Below are positions 54,263 to 63,660 of a stretch of 64,000 bases of DNA, piece by piece (within the stretch, counting starts at the first letter, position 1; the number at the start of each line of letters is the position of its first letter). A program made the position numbers and the translations under genes. Under the pieces are notes generated by a model that was not told where the DNA came from, searched no databases, and worked only from the letters and a program-made list of their open reading frames with translations. The stretch spans positions 310,001 through 374,000 of the forward strand of contig NZ_CP040004.1 in assembly GCF_005697565.1 (NCBI RefSeq), given 5' to 3'. Origin of the DNA: Candidatus Nanosynbacter featherlites (GTDB lineage Bacteria; Patescibacteriota; Saccharimonadia; Saccharimonadales; Saccharimonadaceae).

Positions 54263-56490
54263 CTATTTAACTTTAAAAAATTTCAATCTTAAAGCATTAC
54301 CCAAAACAGATACTGAACTAAATGACATTGCAAAAGCCGCTATCATCGGATCCAATTTTGGTCCATTGAAAAATGCATAAAATATTCCAGCGGCAAATGG
54401 TATTCCAAGTACGTTATAAAAGAATGCCCAAAATAGATTTTCCTTTATATTTGTGATTGTCGCTTTACTTAATGCTATTGCACCCGCAACATCTCTCAAA
54501 TCGTTTCTAATTAAGACGATATCAGCGGATTCTATTGCAACATCCGTTCCATTTCCTATCGCAATTCCAACGTTTGCTTGAGCCAGTGCTGGTGAATCGT
54601 TAATTCCGTCTCCAACCATTGCAACAAATTCATCTTTTTCCTGAAGTTCCTTTACTTTTTGAGATTTCTGATAAGGCAGCACTTCTGAAATTACATCATC
54701 TATTCCCACTTGTTTTGCGATAAATTTGGCAGTTTTTTCGTTATCTCCAGTTAGCATTACTGTCTTGATTCCCATTTTTTTCAGTTTTTCTATAGCTTCC
54801 TTGCTTGTTTCCTTGATAACGTCTGCAACTGCAACAAGTCCCGCCAATTCGTTATCAATCGAAATGTACATTGGCGTTTTTCCTTCATTCAACAAAATAT
54901 CATAATCTTTTTGAGAAATTTCCACATTGATTTTTCGATTTTCCATCAATTTTCTATTTCCAATTTGAACTTCCTTGTCTTTAAATGTTGCACGAATACC
55001 GTAACCTGGCATTGCCCTAAATTTTTCATACGGCTTAATTTCAATATTTTTCTCTTTTGCTTTGTTTACGATTGCTTCTGCCAATGGATGCTCTGAATCA
55101 TTTTCCACACTTGCAGCAATTTTTAACAATTTATTTTCATTATATTTCCCATAAGCAATCAAATTAGTAAGTATAGGCTTTCCTTTCGTAATCGTACCAG
55201 TCTTGTCAAATACAACTGTTTTTATTTTGTATGCTGTTTCAAGAGCTTCCCCGCTTTTTATAAGAATACCGTTTTCAGCCCCTTTTCCAGTTCCAACCAT
55301 TATTGATGTAGGTGTTGCAAGTCCCAATGCACACGGACACGCAATTACAAGTACAGCGATGAAAAACGACAATGCAGTAACCAATCCACTTCCACTTAGA
55401 AACCAAGCAATTCCTGTAATTATCGCAATCCCAATAACAATCGGCACAAAATATGCCGACACAATGTCTGCCATTCTAGAAATAGGAGCCTTTGACCCCT
55501 GTGCCTCCTCAACCAGCTTTATAATTTGTGACAAAACTGTATTTTTACCAATTTCAGTCGCCTCAAATCTGATACTTCCATTTTTATTTATACTTCCTCC
55601 AACAACCTTATCTCCAACTTTTTTGCTTACTGGCAAACTTTCTCCTGTCAGCATTGACTCATCAACAGAAGTCGCCCCTTCCACAATTCTTCCATCCACC
55701 GCAATTTTTTCTCCCGGCTTCACAATAACAATATCTCCAACTTTCAAGTTTTCAATCAGAACTTCCTTTTCCGCTCCATTTTCAATAATTTTAGCCTTTT
55801 TAGGTTGAAGTCTGATAAGTTTTTTTATTGCCGATGAAGTTTGACCTTTTGTTTTTGCCTCCAGCAGTTTTCCAAACAAGATTAACGTAATAATTGCACC
55901 AGCCGACTCATAATATAAATCCATATGTGCTTCAGGGTCTACAATTACAATTCCAAAAGTTGCGTAAATTCCATAGAGTACCGCCGCCGTTGACCCAATA
56001 GCAATTAATGAATCCATTGTTGGAGATTTTCTTACTAAATTTTTAAATCCATGTGAAAAAAATCTCTCCCAGCATAAATAATAGGCAAAGTCAACACAAA
56101 CTGTGCCAACGCAAAATTAAGCGGATTTACCTTAGGATTCAAAAATTCAGGAAGTACTGCCCCAAGCATATGCCCCATCGAAATATACAAAAGTGGAACA
56201 ACAAAAATAACTGCTAAAATTAATCGATTTTTCAAACTTGTTATTTTTTCTTGATAAAGTTCCACCTTTTTATCTTCTGTCATATCCTCAGCCAGTCCAT
56301 ACCCAGCCGACTCCACTATTTTCCTAATTTTATCAAAATTGTACTTCTTCTCATCATATTCAATATTCAATTTTTCAGTTGCAAAATTAACTGAAGCGTT
56401 AATATCATTATTTTTATTAAGTGCCTTTTCCACAGCATTGGCACAAGATGCACAGCTCATTCCAGTTACTGTATAGTTTTTTTCTGCCAT
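54263..56490 (-). pseudogene. copA: Copper-exporting P-type ATPase CopA, frameshifted
   Basis: Start ATG 56490 (AAGGAGG eight bases upstream). The N-terminal part has the metal-binding domain GMSCASCAN and two membrane helices, ending at YAGRDFF; the frame then breaks at an A7 run (plus strand 56056-56062), running into a stop at 56035. The rest, in the other frame, starts [16 protein letters not shown] and has [12 protein letters not shown] (copper channel), DKTGTITKG (phospho-Asp), [20 protein letters not shown] and [13 protein letters not shown]. One more base in the run would restore a normal CopA of about 740 residues. It is AT-rich, unlike the window, and looks imported from a low-GC bacterium. 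Either a real mutation or a sequencing slip. Confidence 0.88.
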
Positions 56491-56523
56491 AATCTTTTCC
56501 TCCTTCATTTAGCACACTATATC

Positions 56524-56991
56524 TTAAATATGCTTATGTCCGCTATGTTCGCAATTACACTGCCCCTCCACACAATCACACAAAACTTCTTCCACAGCCG
56601 TTTTCCTCTTTTCCTCAACAGCCTTTAAAATCAAATCCAAGTCGTCAAAACTCAGTTCACTGTTCTCAATAACTTTCCCTATCATTTCTCCAACTTTCGT
56701 TTTACAAATTTTATCAAAAGTTCCTAATATATAACTGTTAGCAACTTCCTTTTCTGTAAAATCTGTCGAATAAATATACTTGTTCCCAATTTCCCTCTTT
56801 TTCAAAATATTCTTTTTCAGCAGCCGATTCAACAGCGCCTTTATTGTAGCCTGTTTCCAGTTCATTTTCTCACAAAGCACCTCTGTCACAAACTTGCTCG
56901 TAACTTCGCTATTTGCCCACACAACTCGCATTACTTCCCATTCTGCATCGGTTATATGCTGTTTTTTATCGATTCTGCAATTTTCTTTCAC
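56524..56991 (-). CDS. copY: CopY/TcrY-type copper-responsive repressor
   Basis: 155 residues, BlaI/MecI superfamily. N-terminal winged helix (ITDAEWEVMRVVWANSEVTSKFV, WKQATIKALLNRLLKKNIL) and C-terminal copper/zinc site CDCVEGQCNCEHSGHKH. Starts at GTG 56991 with AGGAGG upstream. It would repress copA through the operators just upstream. Strongly AT-rich, same island. Confidence 0.9.
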   Translation of the reverse strand: MKENCRIDKKQHITDAEWEVMRVVWANSEVTSKFVTEVLCEKMNWKQATIKALLNRLLKKNILKKREIGNKYIYSTDFTEKEVANSYILGTFDKICKTKVGEMIGKVIENSELSFDDLDLILKAVEEKRKTAVEEVLCDCVEGQCNCEHSGHKHI

Positions 56992-57012
56992 ATTCTTACC
57001 TCCTTTAATGTT

Positions 57013-57053
57013 TACGTTTGTAATCTTTTTACATTATATAGTTTACAACAGTA
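57013..57053. promoter_or_regulatory. cop operators and promoter
   Basis: Two boxes, TACGTTTGTA (57013-57022) and TACAACAGTA (57044-57053), each nine of ten matches to the CopY box TACAnnTGTA. A minus-strand TATAAT (57033-57038) lies between them. Confidence 0.7.
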
Positions 57054-57078
57054 ATCGTTTTTTGTATATTCTTGTCAC

Positions 57079-57123
57079 ATATGTATTATCTCACAACATA
57101 TTTCCATAAATTTATGTGCTATA
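57079..57123 (+). repeat. Right copy of the permuted repeat flanking the cop island
   Basis: ATATGTATTATCTCACAACAT (57079-57099), seven bases, TAAATTTATGTGCTATA (57107-57123). The latter also provides the -10 (TATACT, 57120-57125) of the next gene. Confidence 0.8.
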
Positions 57124-57155
57124 CTTGAGCTATCAAATTTAACATAAGGATTTTT

Positions 57156-57737
57156 ATGGCAAGTACGAAAAATCAAACAAAGTCTCAAGCAAAAAAATCA
57201 CAAGTTGAATTGCTGGTGCCCGTTTTGATTGGTGTGATAGCAGTGTTGATGCTGATTGTTGGTTGTTTGGTGTGGAAATTGAACTGTCAATCACCACACA
57301 AACCATACACAGTGACGGAAAAGATTGGCAGCGGCTTCGTGAGTTTGGGCTCATTGGGCTTTCGTTTTGAGGGAAATAAGGCGATCGCTCGGCACGACGC
57401 GTCCGTAAAAGAAATTCGTGAGTTTCTGAAAAAAGAAAATGAGCGATCAGGTTGCAAAGATAACAATGGTGCGGTCAGCGTGATTGCGTATTCTCAAGAT
57501 GAAAAACAATTACTATTAGGCTCTGGTTGTGGCAACACGCTCGCGCGGATGTTTGCAGTAAAGAAAGACGATGGTTGGAAAGCAATTTCACCAACAAATC
57601 AGTTCAATTTGTTTGAAGTTCCAAGCTGTAAAATGACTGATGAAAATAATATCAGCAAGGAAATCGCACCGGTTTGCCAGAATGAAAGTCACGCTGCAGA
57701 GAATGCTCCCCTGACTTATTCTTACAGAGTACGTTAG
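57156..57737 (+). CDS. Uncharacterised membrane-anchored protein
   Basis: 193 residues. Basic N-terminus, one membrane helix (LLVPVLIGVIAVLMLIVGCLVW), then an outside domain with several cysteines (SGCKDNNG, GSGCGN, PSCKM, PVCQN) that could pair. AAGGA before the ATG and an extended -10 TGC TATACT at 57117-57125. No family recognised. Confidence 0.65.
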   Translation: MASTKNQTKSQAKKSQVELLVPVLIGVIAVLMLIVGCLVWKLNCQSPHKPYTVTEKIGSGFVSLGSLGFRFEGNKAIARHDASVKEIREFLKKENERSGCKDNNGAVSVIAYSQDEKQLLLGSGCGNTLARMFAVKKDDGWKAISPTNQFNLFEVPSCKMTDENNISKEIAPVCQNESHAAENAPLTYSYRVR

Positions 57738-57758
57738 TCTCGGTATTGTACCAAATAA

Positions 57759-57783
57759 AAATCCCCGTTTCGTGCGGGGATTT
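57759..57783. terminator. Bidirectional terminator between the membrane protein gene and secY
   Basis: AAATCCCCG / CGGGGATTT, seven-base loop. Confidence 0.88.
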
Positions 57784-57789
57784 AGTGTA

Positions 57790-59259
57790 TTATTTTTTGC
57801 GGAGCAATCGCCGTTTTTTTGGTTTATCGCTTCCCAAATCGTTGGCATCAAAGTCATCGTAGGTCACCATCAGTGCGCGCGAGCTGATTTGGCGGATAGA
57901 CTCTAGCGCTACGGATACGATAATTAAGATACCCGTACCACCGATTGACAAGCGAGTGCCGGTCAATCCAGTAATGTGATAGATCAGATATTCAGCGACG
58001 AACGGCAAGATAGCGACCACGCCAAGTGCTAATGAACCGAACAAGACCAAACGGTTGACGGTGCGGCGGAGGTATTCCTCGGTTTGCTTGCCTGGGCGAA
58101 TGCCCTCAATGAAGCCGCCCTGTTTCTGTAAGCCTTCAGAGATTTCGGTGGCGTCAAAGCTAAAGCCAGTGTAGAAGTATGTGAAAGCAATGACCAGGAT
58201 GAAGTACAGAACAGGATAGATGAAGGCTTCAGCGGTGCTGCCGGTAAAACTGCCTGGGTTTGGTGCTTGGAACCAGGTGATCAAGGTGTTGGCGAGGGAT
58301 TGTAGTCCTTCGTTACCAGAGGCTTTCATGATTTGACCGATGAACTGTGGCAAGCTCAGGAAAGCCACGGCGAAAATGACCGGGATCACACCAGCGGCGA
58401 TTAGTTTGACTGGCAGGATGCTTTTGATGCCGCCGTAATTGCTATTGCCGTGGACGCGCTTGGCGTAGTTGATGGTAATGACGCGCTGTGCTTCGTTGAT
58501 CTTCACGAGGAAGTACAGGACAATTAACATCATGAGTAAGAGGAAGAATACCACCCAGAACATGGTCGGGCTGACCGGCAATTGGAACCAGCCAAATACG
58601 CTCAATGAGCCGTTTGAGGTGTCAAAGAGCGAACGGATGACAGTGGCTAGCATCTGTGGTAACTGGCTGACGATTCCTGCGAAAATCAACAGCGAGATAC
58701 CATTGCCTACTCCCTGCTCGGTGATGAGCTCACCTAGCCACATCAATAAGACTGATCCAGCGGTCATGGCGACAACTGAGACTGTCCATTCCATGATGGT
58801 TGGATCGCTCAAGACGGTTGATCCGCCAGCCAAGATGGTCTGGCGCAAGATGAAGATGAAAGCAATTGATTGGACGATAGCCAGTGGAACGGTAATGCGA
58901 CGTGTCCATTGCTGAATTTTACGGCGTCCAGTTTCGCCGTCGTCGTGGAGTTCCTTTAGTTTTGGAATAGCTTTTGTCAGCAGCTGGATGATGATGCTGG
59001 CGGTAATGAATGGGCTCAAACCAACCAATACCAAAGAAAAGCTCGCCAAAGCACCGCCGGACAGAAGATTCAGGAATCCTCCCAAGTCTGTGCTTCCTAA
59101 TGCGGAGCTGATGGCTTGGCGCAACTGTGTTGGCTCAGCCAATGGCACTGGAATGTGCGCGAGTAATCGGTACACGACAATAATGCCGATGACAATCGAC
59201 AAGCGCTTTTGCATATCTCTATTTTTCAATGACCGCCAAATGGTCTTCCAGCTAATCAT
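57790..59259 (-). CDS. secY: Preprotein translocase SecY
   Basis: 489 residues, about ten membrane helices; pore of the Sec channel with SecE (35399). SLVLVGLSPFITASIIIQLLTKAIPKL, the GVGNGISLLIFAGIV stretch, RVITINYAKRV and EGIRPGKQTEEYL are landmarks. Has its own AGGGGA site and is separated from rplO by a terminator. Confidence 0.97.
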   Translation of the reverse strand: MISWKTIWRSLKNRDMQKRLSIVIGIIVVYRLLAHIPVPLAEPTQLRQAISSALGSTDLGGFLNLLSGGALASFSLVLVGLSPFITASIIIQLLTKAIPKLKELHDDGETGRRKIQQWTRRITVPLAIVQSIAFIFILRQTILAGGSTVLSDPTIMEWTVSVVAMTAGSVLLMWLGELITEQGVGNGISLLIFAGIVSQLPQMLATVIRSLFDTSNGSLSVFGWFQLPVSPTMFWVVFFLLLMMLIVLYFLVKINEAQRVITINYAKRVHGNSNYGGIKSILPVKLIAAGVIPVIFAVAFLSLPQFIGQIMKASGNEGLQSLANTLITWFQAPNPGSFTGSTAEAFIYPVLYFILVIAFTYFYTGFSFDATEISEGLQKQGGFIEGIRPGKQTEEYLRRTVNRLVLFGSLALGVVAILPFVAEYLIYHITGLTGTRLSIGGTGILIIVSVALESIRQISSRALMVTYDDFDANDLGSDKPKKRRLLRKK

Positions 59260-59363
59260 ACGTTTACTTTCCCCTCTGTCATTTCAATATATAGAATTCT
59301 CTAACCAGTATACAGGAGTATCTGGCTAAATACCAGTGTTGAACCTAAAAATACCAGCAAAGC

Positions 59364-59392
59364 AAAACGCCCCGGGCTAGCGAGGCGTTTTT
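59364..59392. terminator. Terminator between rplO and secY
   Basis: AAAACGCC / GGCGTTTT with a 12-base loop holding GCTAGC. Confidence 0.8.
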
Positions 59393-59416
59393 GTTGATCA
59401 CAAGACTAGATAGGTC

Positions 59417-59896
59417 TTATTTTTCGTCAGACTCGATGTCTTTTGCGCTTTTACGCAAAGGTGTCGGAACTTTTTCGAACGAGCCGCCAGCTTTTTCAAT
59501 CGCTTTGACGACTGAAGCGGAAGCAGCTTGCACCTTCAAGTCAACCTTGGCTTTCAATTCACCGCGAGCGATCACCTTAACCGTGTGGAACGGTGTGGCG
59601 ATGTAGCCTTCGGTAAATAGCAATGCGTTGTCGACGGTTTTGCCGTCAAAAGCGTTCAAGTGATCAAGGTAGACTACCTGAGCTGGCGTGCGCAAGCTCT
59701 TGAAGCCGCGAGCTTTTGGTACAGCCTGAGCCAGTGGGCGCTGACCACCCTGGAACATGGCGCGAAGCTTTTTACCAGTGCGAGCGTTCTGACCCTTGGT
59801 ACCGCGACCAGCGGTTTTACCCTGACCAGCGGCGATACCGCGACCAACGCGCTTTTTATTTTTGTTTGCTGAAACTTGGAGATCGTTGTATTTCAT
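59417..59896 (-). CDS. rplO: Ribosomal protein L15
   Basis: 159 residues: KKRVGRGIAAGQGKTAGRGTKGQNARTG and FQGGQRPLAQAVPKARGF. Its start overlaps the rpsE stop by one base (TAATG), leaving no room for rpmD. Confidence 0.97.
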   Translation of the reverse strand: MKYNDLQVSANKNKKRVGRGIAAGQGKTAGRGTKGQNARTGKKLRAMFQGGQRPLAQAVPKARGFKSLRTPAQVVYLDHLNAFDGKTVDNALLFTEGYIATPFHTVKVIARGELKAKVDLKVQAASASVVKAIEKAGGSFEKVPTPLRKSAKDIESDEK

Positions 59897-60486
59897 TACT
59901 TAGCCTCCTTTTTAGCAGCTTTTTTGACTGGCTGAGCATTGAGCCACTCCTCGCGTGGAACCAGTGATTTCAATGCTTCAATGGTTGCGTAAGCGATGTT
60001 CACCTTGTTGGTTGAACCAAGTGACTTGGTCAATAGGTTGCGAACACCGGTCACGCCGATGATTTGTCGCACCACACCACCAGCGATGATACCGGTACCA
60101 GGAGCGGCTGGCTTGATCAGCACGCGGGCGCCTGAGAACTTGACTTCGCTGTCGTGTGGAATAGTCTCGCCGTTGAGTGGCAAAGTGATCAAGTGTTTCT
60201 TAGCAACTGAGGTTGCCTTAGCGACAGCAGCTTGCACGTCGGCACCCTTAGCCACACCAACACCAACCTTATCTTTGCGGTTGCCGACAACCACCAACGC
60301 CTTAAAGCGGAAGCGGCGGCCACCTTTGACCACGCGGCTCACGCGGTCAATGTTGATTACCAATTCTTCAAACTCCTTTGGTGCGTCATCACGCACATTT
60401 CGCCGGTCATCGCGGCGACCACCACGCGGACTGCGAGGCCGGCGGCCTTCTGCGCGTGGGGTAGTATTTGCAGCTTGTTCTGCCAT
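59896..60486 (-). CDS. rpsE: Ribosomal protein S5
   Basis: 196 residues from ATG 60486 (GGAG upstream). An RG-rich N-terminal extension (GRRPRSPRGGRRDDRRN) precedes the usual ELVINIDRVSRVVKGGRRFRFKALVVVGN and GTGIIAGGVVRQIIGVTG. Confidence 0.97.
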   Translation of the reverse strand: MAEQAANTTPRAEGRRPRSPRGGRRDDRRNVRDDAPKEFEELVINIDRVSRVVKGGRRFRFKALVVVGNRKDKVGVGVAKGADVQAAVAKATSVAKKHLITLPLNGETIPHDSEVKFSGARVLIKPAAPGTGIIAGGVVRQIIGVTGVRNLLTKSLGSTNKVNIAYATIEALKSLVPREEWLNAQPVKKAAKKEAK

Positions 60487-60487
60487 A

Positions 60488-60838
60488 CTAGAACTCCAAT
60501 CCTTCTTGGCGCGCAGCATCAGCCAATGCCTTCAAGCGACTAGCGTACTGGCGGCCGTTGCGGTCAAAGACCACTGCGCTAATTTTACTTTTCTTTGCTT
60601 TCTTAGCAATTTCAGTACCGATGGCAGCACATTTTTCGCTCATCGTACCTTTTGCTTTGGTGCCAACGGTGGTTGCGGCAGCCAATGTTTTGCCTGCGAC
60701 GTCGTCGATCAGCTGAGCGCTAACGTGCATGTTGCTGATGGTGACGGTTAGGCGTGGGCGCTCTGCAGTGCCTGAAACTTTCGCGCGAACGCGGTTTTTG
60801 CGAAGAGCTTGGTTGAGTAATTTCTTGTTTTCAGCCAT
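60488..60838 (-). CDS. rplR: Ribosomal protein L18
   Basis: 116 residues: NRVRAKVSGTAERPRLTVTISNMHVSAQLIDD, VFDRNGRQYASRLKALADAARQEGL. 5S rRNA binder. Confidence 0.97.
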   Translation of the reverse strand: MAENKKLLNQALRKNRVRAKVSGTAERPRLTVTISNMHVSAQLIDDVAGKTLAAATTVGTKAKGTMSEKCAAIGTEIAKKAKKSKISAVVFDRNGRQYASRLKALADAARQEGLEF

Positions 60839-60840
60839 GA

Positions 60841-61380
60841 TTACTTACCTGTCTTTCCTGCTTTGCGCAAAATTTGCTCGTCAGCATACTTGATACCCTT
60901 GCCCTTGTATGGCTCAGGCTTCTTCAGCGCACGGATTTCCGCAGCGACTTGGCCGACTTGCTGTTTATTGATACCGCTAACGATGATGGTCATCTTTTCG
61001 TTGGTAACGGTGATGCCCTCTGGGGCTTTGTATTTGACTGGGTGTGAAAACCCGAGCGCCATTTCCAGTTCGTTGTTGCTGGAACTCACGCGGAACCCGA
61101 CACCATTGACCTCGAGACGCTTCTCGTAGCCTTTGGTAACGCCGATTACCATGTTGTTGATCAGCGCGCGCATCAGACCGTGCTGGGCGCGAGCAGTTTT
61201 GGACTCATCCTTCGGATGAACCGTGACTTGTCCGTCTTCGACTTTCACCTCAACTGCTGGCGTGATGAATTGTGTCAATTCACCTTTCGGGCCCTTTACG
61301 ACCACGTCACCAGAGTCAACCGTGATTGTCACACCGGCCGGAATAACCACCGGCAGTTTTCCGATTCGACTCAGACTCAT
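60841..61380 (-). CDS. rplF: Ribosomal protein L6
   Basis: 179 residues: SRIGKLPVVIPAGVTI, VKGPKGELT, LEVNGVGFRV and PEPYKGKGIKYADEQILRKAGKTGK. It has its own promoter because of the inserted gene upstream. Confidence 0.98.
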   Translation of the reverse strand: MSLSRIGKLPVVIPAGVTITVDSGDVVVKGPKGELTQFITPAVEVKVEDGQVTVHPKDESKTARAQHGLMRALINNMVIGVTKGYEKRLEVNGVGFRVSSSNNELEMALGFSHPVKYKAPEGITVTNEKMTIIVSGINKQQVGQVAAEIRALKKPEPYKGKGIKYADEQILRKAGKTGK

Positions 61381-61416
61381 TACTCACCTTTCGTGTGATT
61401 TGATATTAACCCTGGT

Positions 61417-61446
61417 ATTTTAGCATAGATTAGGGGTGAAATGCAA
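61417..61446 (-). promoter_or_regulatory. Promoter of rplF
   Basis: Minus-strand TTGCAT (61441-61446), 18 bases, TAAAAT (61417-61422) with TG extension. Confidence 0.6.
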
Positions 61447-61465
61447 GGTTTTTTGAGCGCTCTGC

Positions 61466-61996
61466 CTAGCTACCGTACGGGATGAGTAGAATAATCGCCA
61501 AGATGCCGAGAGTAATATATGTTACTAGGGCGGCTTTGGTCAAATACGGCTCTTTCATATCGTAGATTTTACGTACTTCGTAATAATCCCATAGCCGCCA
61601 GCCAGAGATCATTAAAAGAATGCCAGCGAAGATACTTAAATAGCCACTAACATCAATATGCCAAAGAAAGTTTGATGCATCAACTAGAGCGATGAATGTA
61701 GCTACTCCCATTGTCGACCAGAAGCGTGCCTGTGGCTTTTGTCCAACAGCAATAAAACAGGTGGCGGCGACCATGATCAACTCAACGAGAGGATTTTCCG
61801 CGAACAGTACCTGAATATAATAACTGGGGACTCCCTGCCTAGGGTCAGCACTGCCAATAAGCCAACCCACTCCATACAGTAGGGGCATCATAACGACGAT
61901 AGACAACAAGAAGGGCAAAAAATCAACAATGAAAACATCTTTAACAGTTATTTCTGCTTGGTCTGATGTTTTTGTCATATGGAGGAAGCTACGCAT
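61466..61996 (-). CDS. Uncharacterised membrane protein inserted in the ribosomal operon
   Basis: 176 residues, about five membrane helices. No motif recognised. Minus-strand TATACT lies nine bases before ATG 61996; terminators stand on its upstream side (62019-62052). It separates rpsH from rplF, which are adjacent in nearly all bacteria. Confidence 0.65.
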   Translation of the reverse strand: MRSFLHMTKTSDQAEITVKDVFIVDFLPFLLSIVVMMPLLYGVGWLIGSADPRQGVPSYYIQVLFAENPLVELIMVAATCFIAVGQKPQARFWSTMGVATFIALVDASNFLWHIDVSGYLSIFAGILLMISGWRLWDYYEVRKIYDMKEPYLTKAALVTYITLGILAIILLIPYGS

Positions 61997-62018
61997 ATGT
62001 CTTACAGTATAGCAGATA

Positions 62019-62052
62019 AAAATAAACGCCCTGCAATGAGGACGTTTATTTG
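62019..62052 (-). terminator. Terminator after rpsH
   Basis: AATAAACG / CGTTTATT extended by CC/GG, then T-rich on the minus strand. Confidence 0.75.
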
Positions 62053-62065
62053 ATTCGCGTAAGGC

Positions 62066-62466
62066 TTAATACACCTTCAACAGCAACTCACCACCAAGTT
62101 TTGCCTTGGCTGCCTCGGCGCCAGTCATGACACCTTTTGAAGTTGAGATGAGCACCAAACCGCGGCCGCTTTTCACCTTTGGAATCTCTGCCGAGCCGAC
62201 GTAAACACGACGACCTGGCTTTGAGACACGGGTGATCTCGTTGATGGTGCTGTTGGTACCCTCTTCGTTGATGGTAACGACCAGCACACCGCGAGGCTTA
62301 GCGTCCTCTAGTTTAACATCTGCAAGGTAGCCGTTTTTGACTAATTGTTCAGCGATGACTTTTTCATCTTGCTGGACGGAACACGAACTTCCGTCTTGCC
62401 AACCAGTTTCGCATTGCGAATGCGAGTCAGAAGGTCGGCGATTGGGTCTGTAGTTTGCATAGACAT
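62066..62466 (-). pseudogene. rpsH: Ribosomal protein S8, frame broken by one base
   Basis: Start ATG 62466 with AAGGAG eight bases upstream: [29 protein letters not shown], then the frame breaks at a run of five T (plus strand 62360-62364) and hits TAG within nine codons. In the next frame [19 protein letters not shown] continues to the normal end (RGLVLISTSKGVMTGAEA, GGELLLKVY). One extra base in the run gives a normal 133-residue S8. As S8 is essential, a sequencing slip is the likeliest cause; real frameshifting is possible. Confidence 0.9.
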
Positions 62467-62486
62467 TGTCGAATCTCCTTTCCTTC

Positions 62487-62756
62487 TTACCAACTACTCT
62501 TTGTTATGCCTGGGATTTCGCCCTTGGCTGCTTTTTCGCGGAAATTGATGCGGCTCAGACCAAACTGGCGCATGTAGCCGCGTGGACGGCCGGAAATGCT
62601 GTCGCGGTTCTTGTGCCGGGTTGGGCTTGAGTTGCGAGGCAGTTTCTGCAAACCGTCGAGGTCGCCAAGTTCTTTGAGCTCAGCGCGCTTTGCAGCGTAT
62701 TTTGCGATCATCTTCAGACGCTTTTTGTCGCGAGCGACCATTGATTTCTTAGCCAT
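62487..62756 (-). CDS. rpsN: Ribosomal protein S14, zinc-free form
   Basis: 89 residues, the long C- type: [61 protein letters not shown]. No CxxC zinc ribbon. Start overlaps the rplE stop by one base. Confidence 0.97.
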   Translation of the reverse strand: MAKKSMVARDKKRLKMIAKYAAKRAELKELGDLDGLQKLPRNSSPTRHKNRDSISGRPRGYMRQFGLSRINFREKAAKGEIPGITKSSW

Positions 62757-63340
62757 TACCTGACGCCTCCTTTCTTCTCAAACGGCATGCCAAATTTCTC
62801 GAGCAAGGCTTTTGAAGCTTCTTTGTTACCGTTCTTGATGACAAATGTTACCTGCAAGCCGTGCAAAATCTGTGTTTCCTCGAACGTCAGTTCTGGGAAG
62901 ATTGACTGCTCGATGATACCCAGGTTGTAGTTACCACCCTTGTCGAACTTCAGGCCGACGCCGTGGAAGTCGCGGACGCGTGGGAGCGCTACATTGATCA
63001 AACGATCCATGAACTCGTACATCCTGCTGCCGCGCAGCGTGACGCTCACACCGATTGGCGCGCCCATGCCTTTACGGATGCTAAAGCCAGCGATTGACTT
63101 CTTTGCTTGGCGGGCAACTGGTGCCTGACCGGTGATTTTCTCAACAGTGTTTTTGACAATTTCAAAATGACGCTTGTCATCTTTCTTTTTGCCGGTGCCA
63201 ACGCTCACGATGATCTTTTCCAAAGCTGGCACTTGGTGCACGTTCTTTAGATCTAGTTCGGCTTGCAGTTCCTTTAGGTATTTCTCCTGGTACAAGGCTT
63301 TCAAGCGAGGAGCTGGCACGACGGTTTTCTTCTCTGCCAT
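62756..63340 (-). CDS. rplE: Ribosomal protein L5
   Basis: 194 residues: [63 protein letters not shown]. 5S rRNA binder. Confidence 0.98.
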   Translation of the reverse strand: MAEKKTVVPAPRLKALYQEKYLKELQAELDLKNVHQVPALEKIIVSVGTGKKKDDKRHFEIVKNTVEKITGQAPVARQAKKSIAGFSIRKGMGAPIGVSVTLRGSRMYEFMDRLINVALPRVRDFHGVGLKFDKGGNYNLGIIEQSIFPELTFEETQILHGLQVTFVIKNGNKEASKALLEKFGMPFEKKGGVR

Positions 63341-63660
63341 TATTTGATCTCCTTATTTTTTGCTTGGCGAGCGACGCGAGTTTTGCCGCCGTCAGCGTTC
63401 TTTACTAAACCAACCCGGCTGGTTTTGCCTGACTTTTCGTCGACAACCAGTGCGACTTTACTGATATCCATCGGTACGTGGATATCTTTCTTGCCGCCTT
63501 TTGGATTGTACTGGCTTGGCTTGACGTGGCGGTGTCCGACACCAACACCTTCGACCAAAACGGTCTGGTCTTTGGTGTTAACTTTTAGGACTTTACCGGT
63601 CGTACCTTTGTTTTTACCAGCAATGATTTTTACGGTGTCATCTTTGTGAATACGAGCCAT
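63340..63660 (-). CDS. rplX: Ribosomal protein L24
   Basis: 106 residues: KDDTVKIIAGKNKGTTGKVLKVNTKDQTVLVEGVG (KOW motif), HVPMDISKVALV. Overlaps both neighbours by one base. Confidence 0.97.
   Translation of the reverse strand: MARIHKDDTVKIIAGKNKGTTGKVLKVNTKDQTVLVEGVGVGHRHVKPSQYNPKGGKKDIHVPMDISKVALVVDEKSGKTSRVGLVKNADGGKTRVARQAKNKEIK

Noticed and set aside
54263..57053. Transposon or prophage carrying the cop genes
   Set aside because: No transposase, integrase or terminal inverted repeats are present; only the permuted direct repeats border it.
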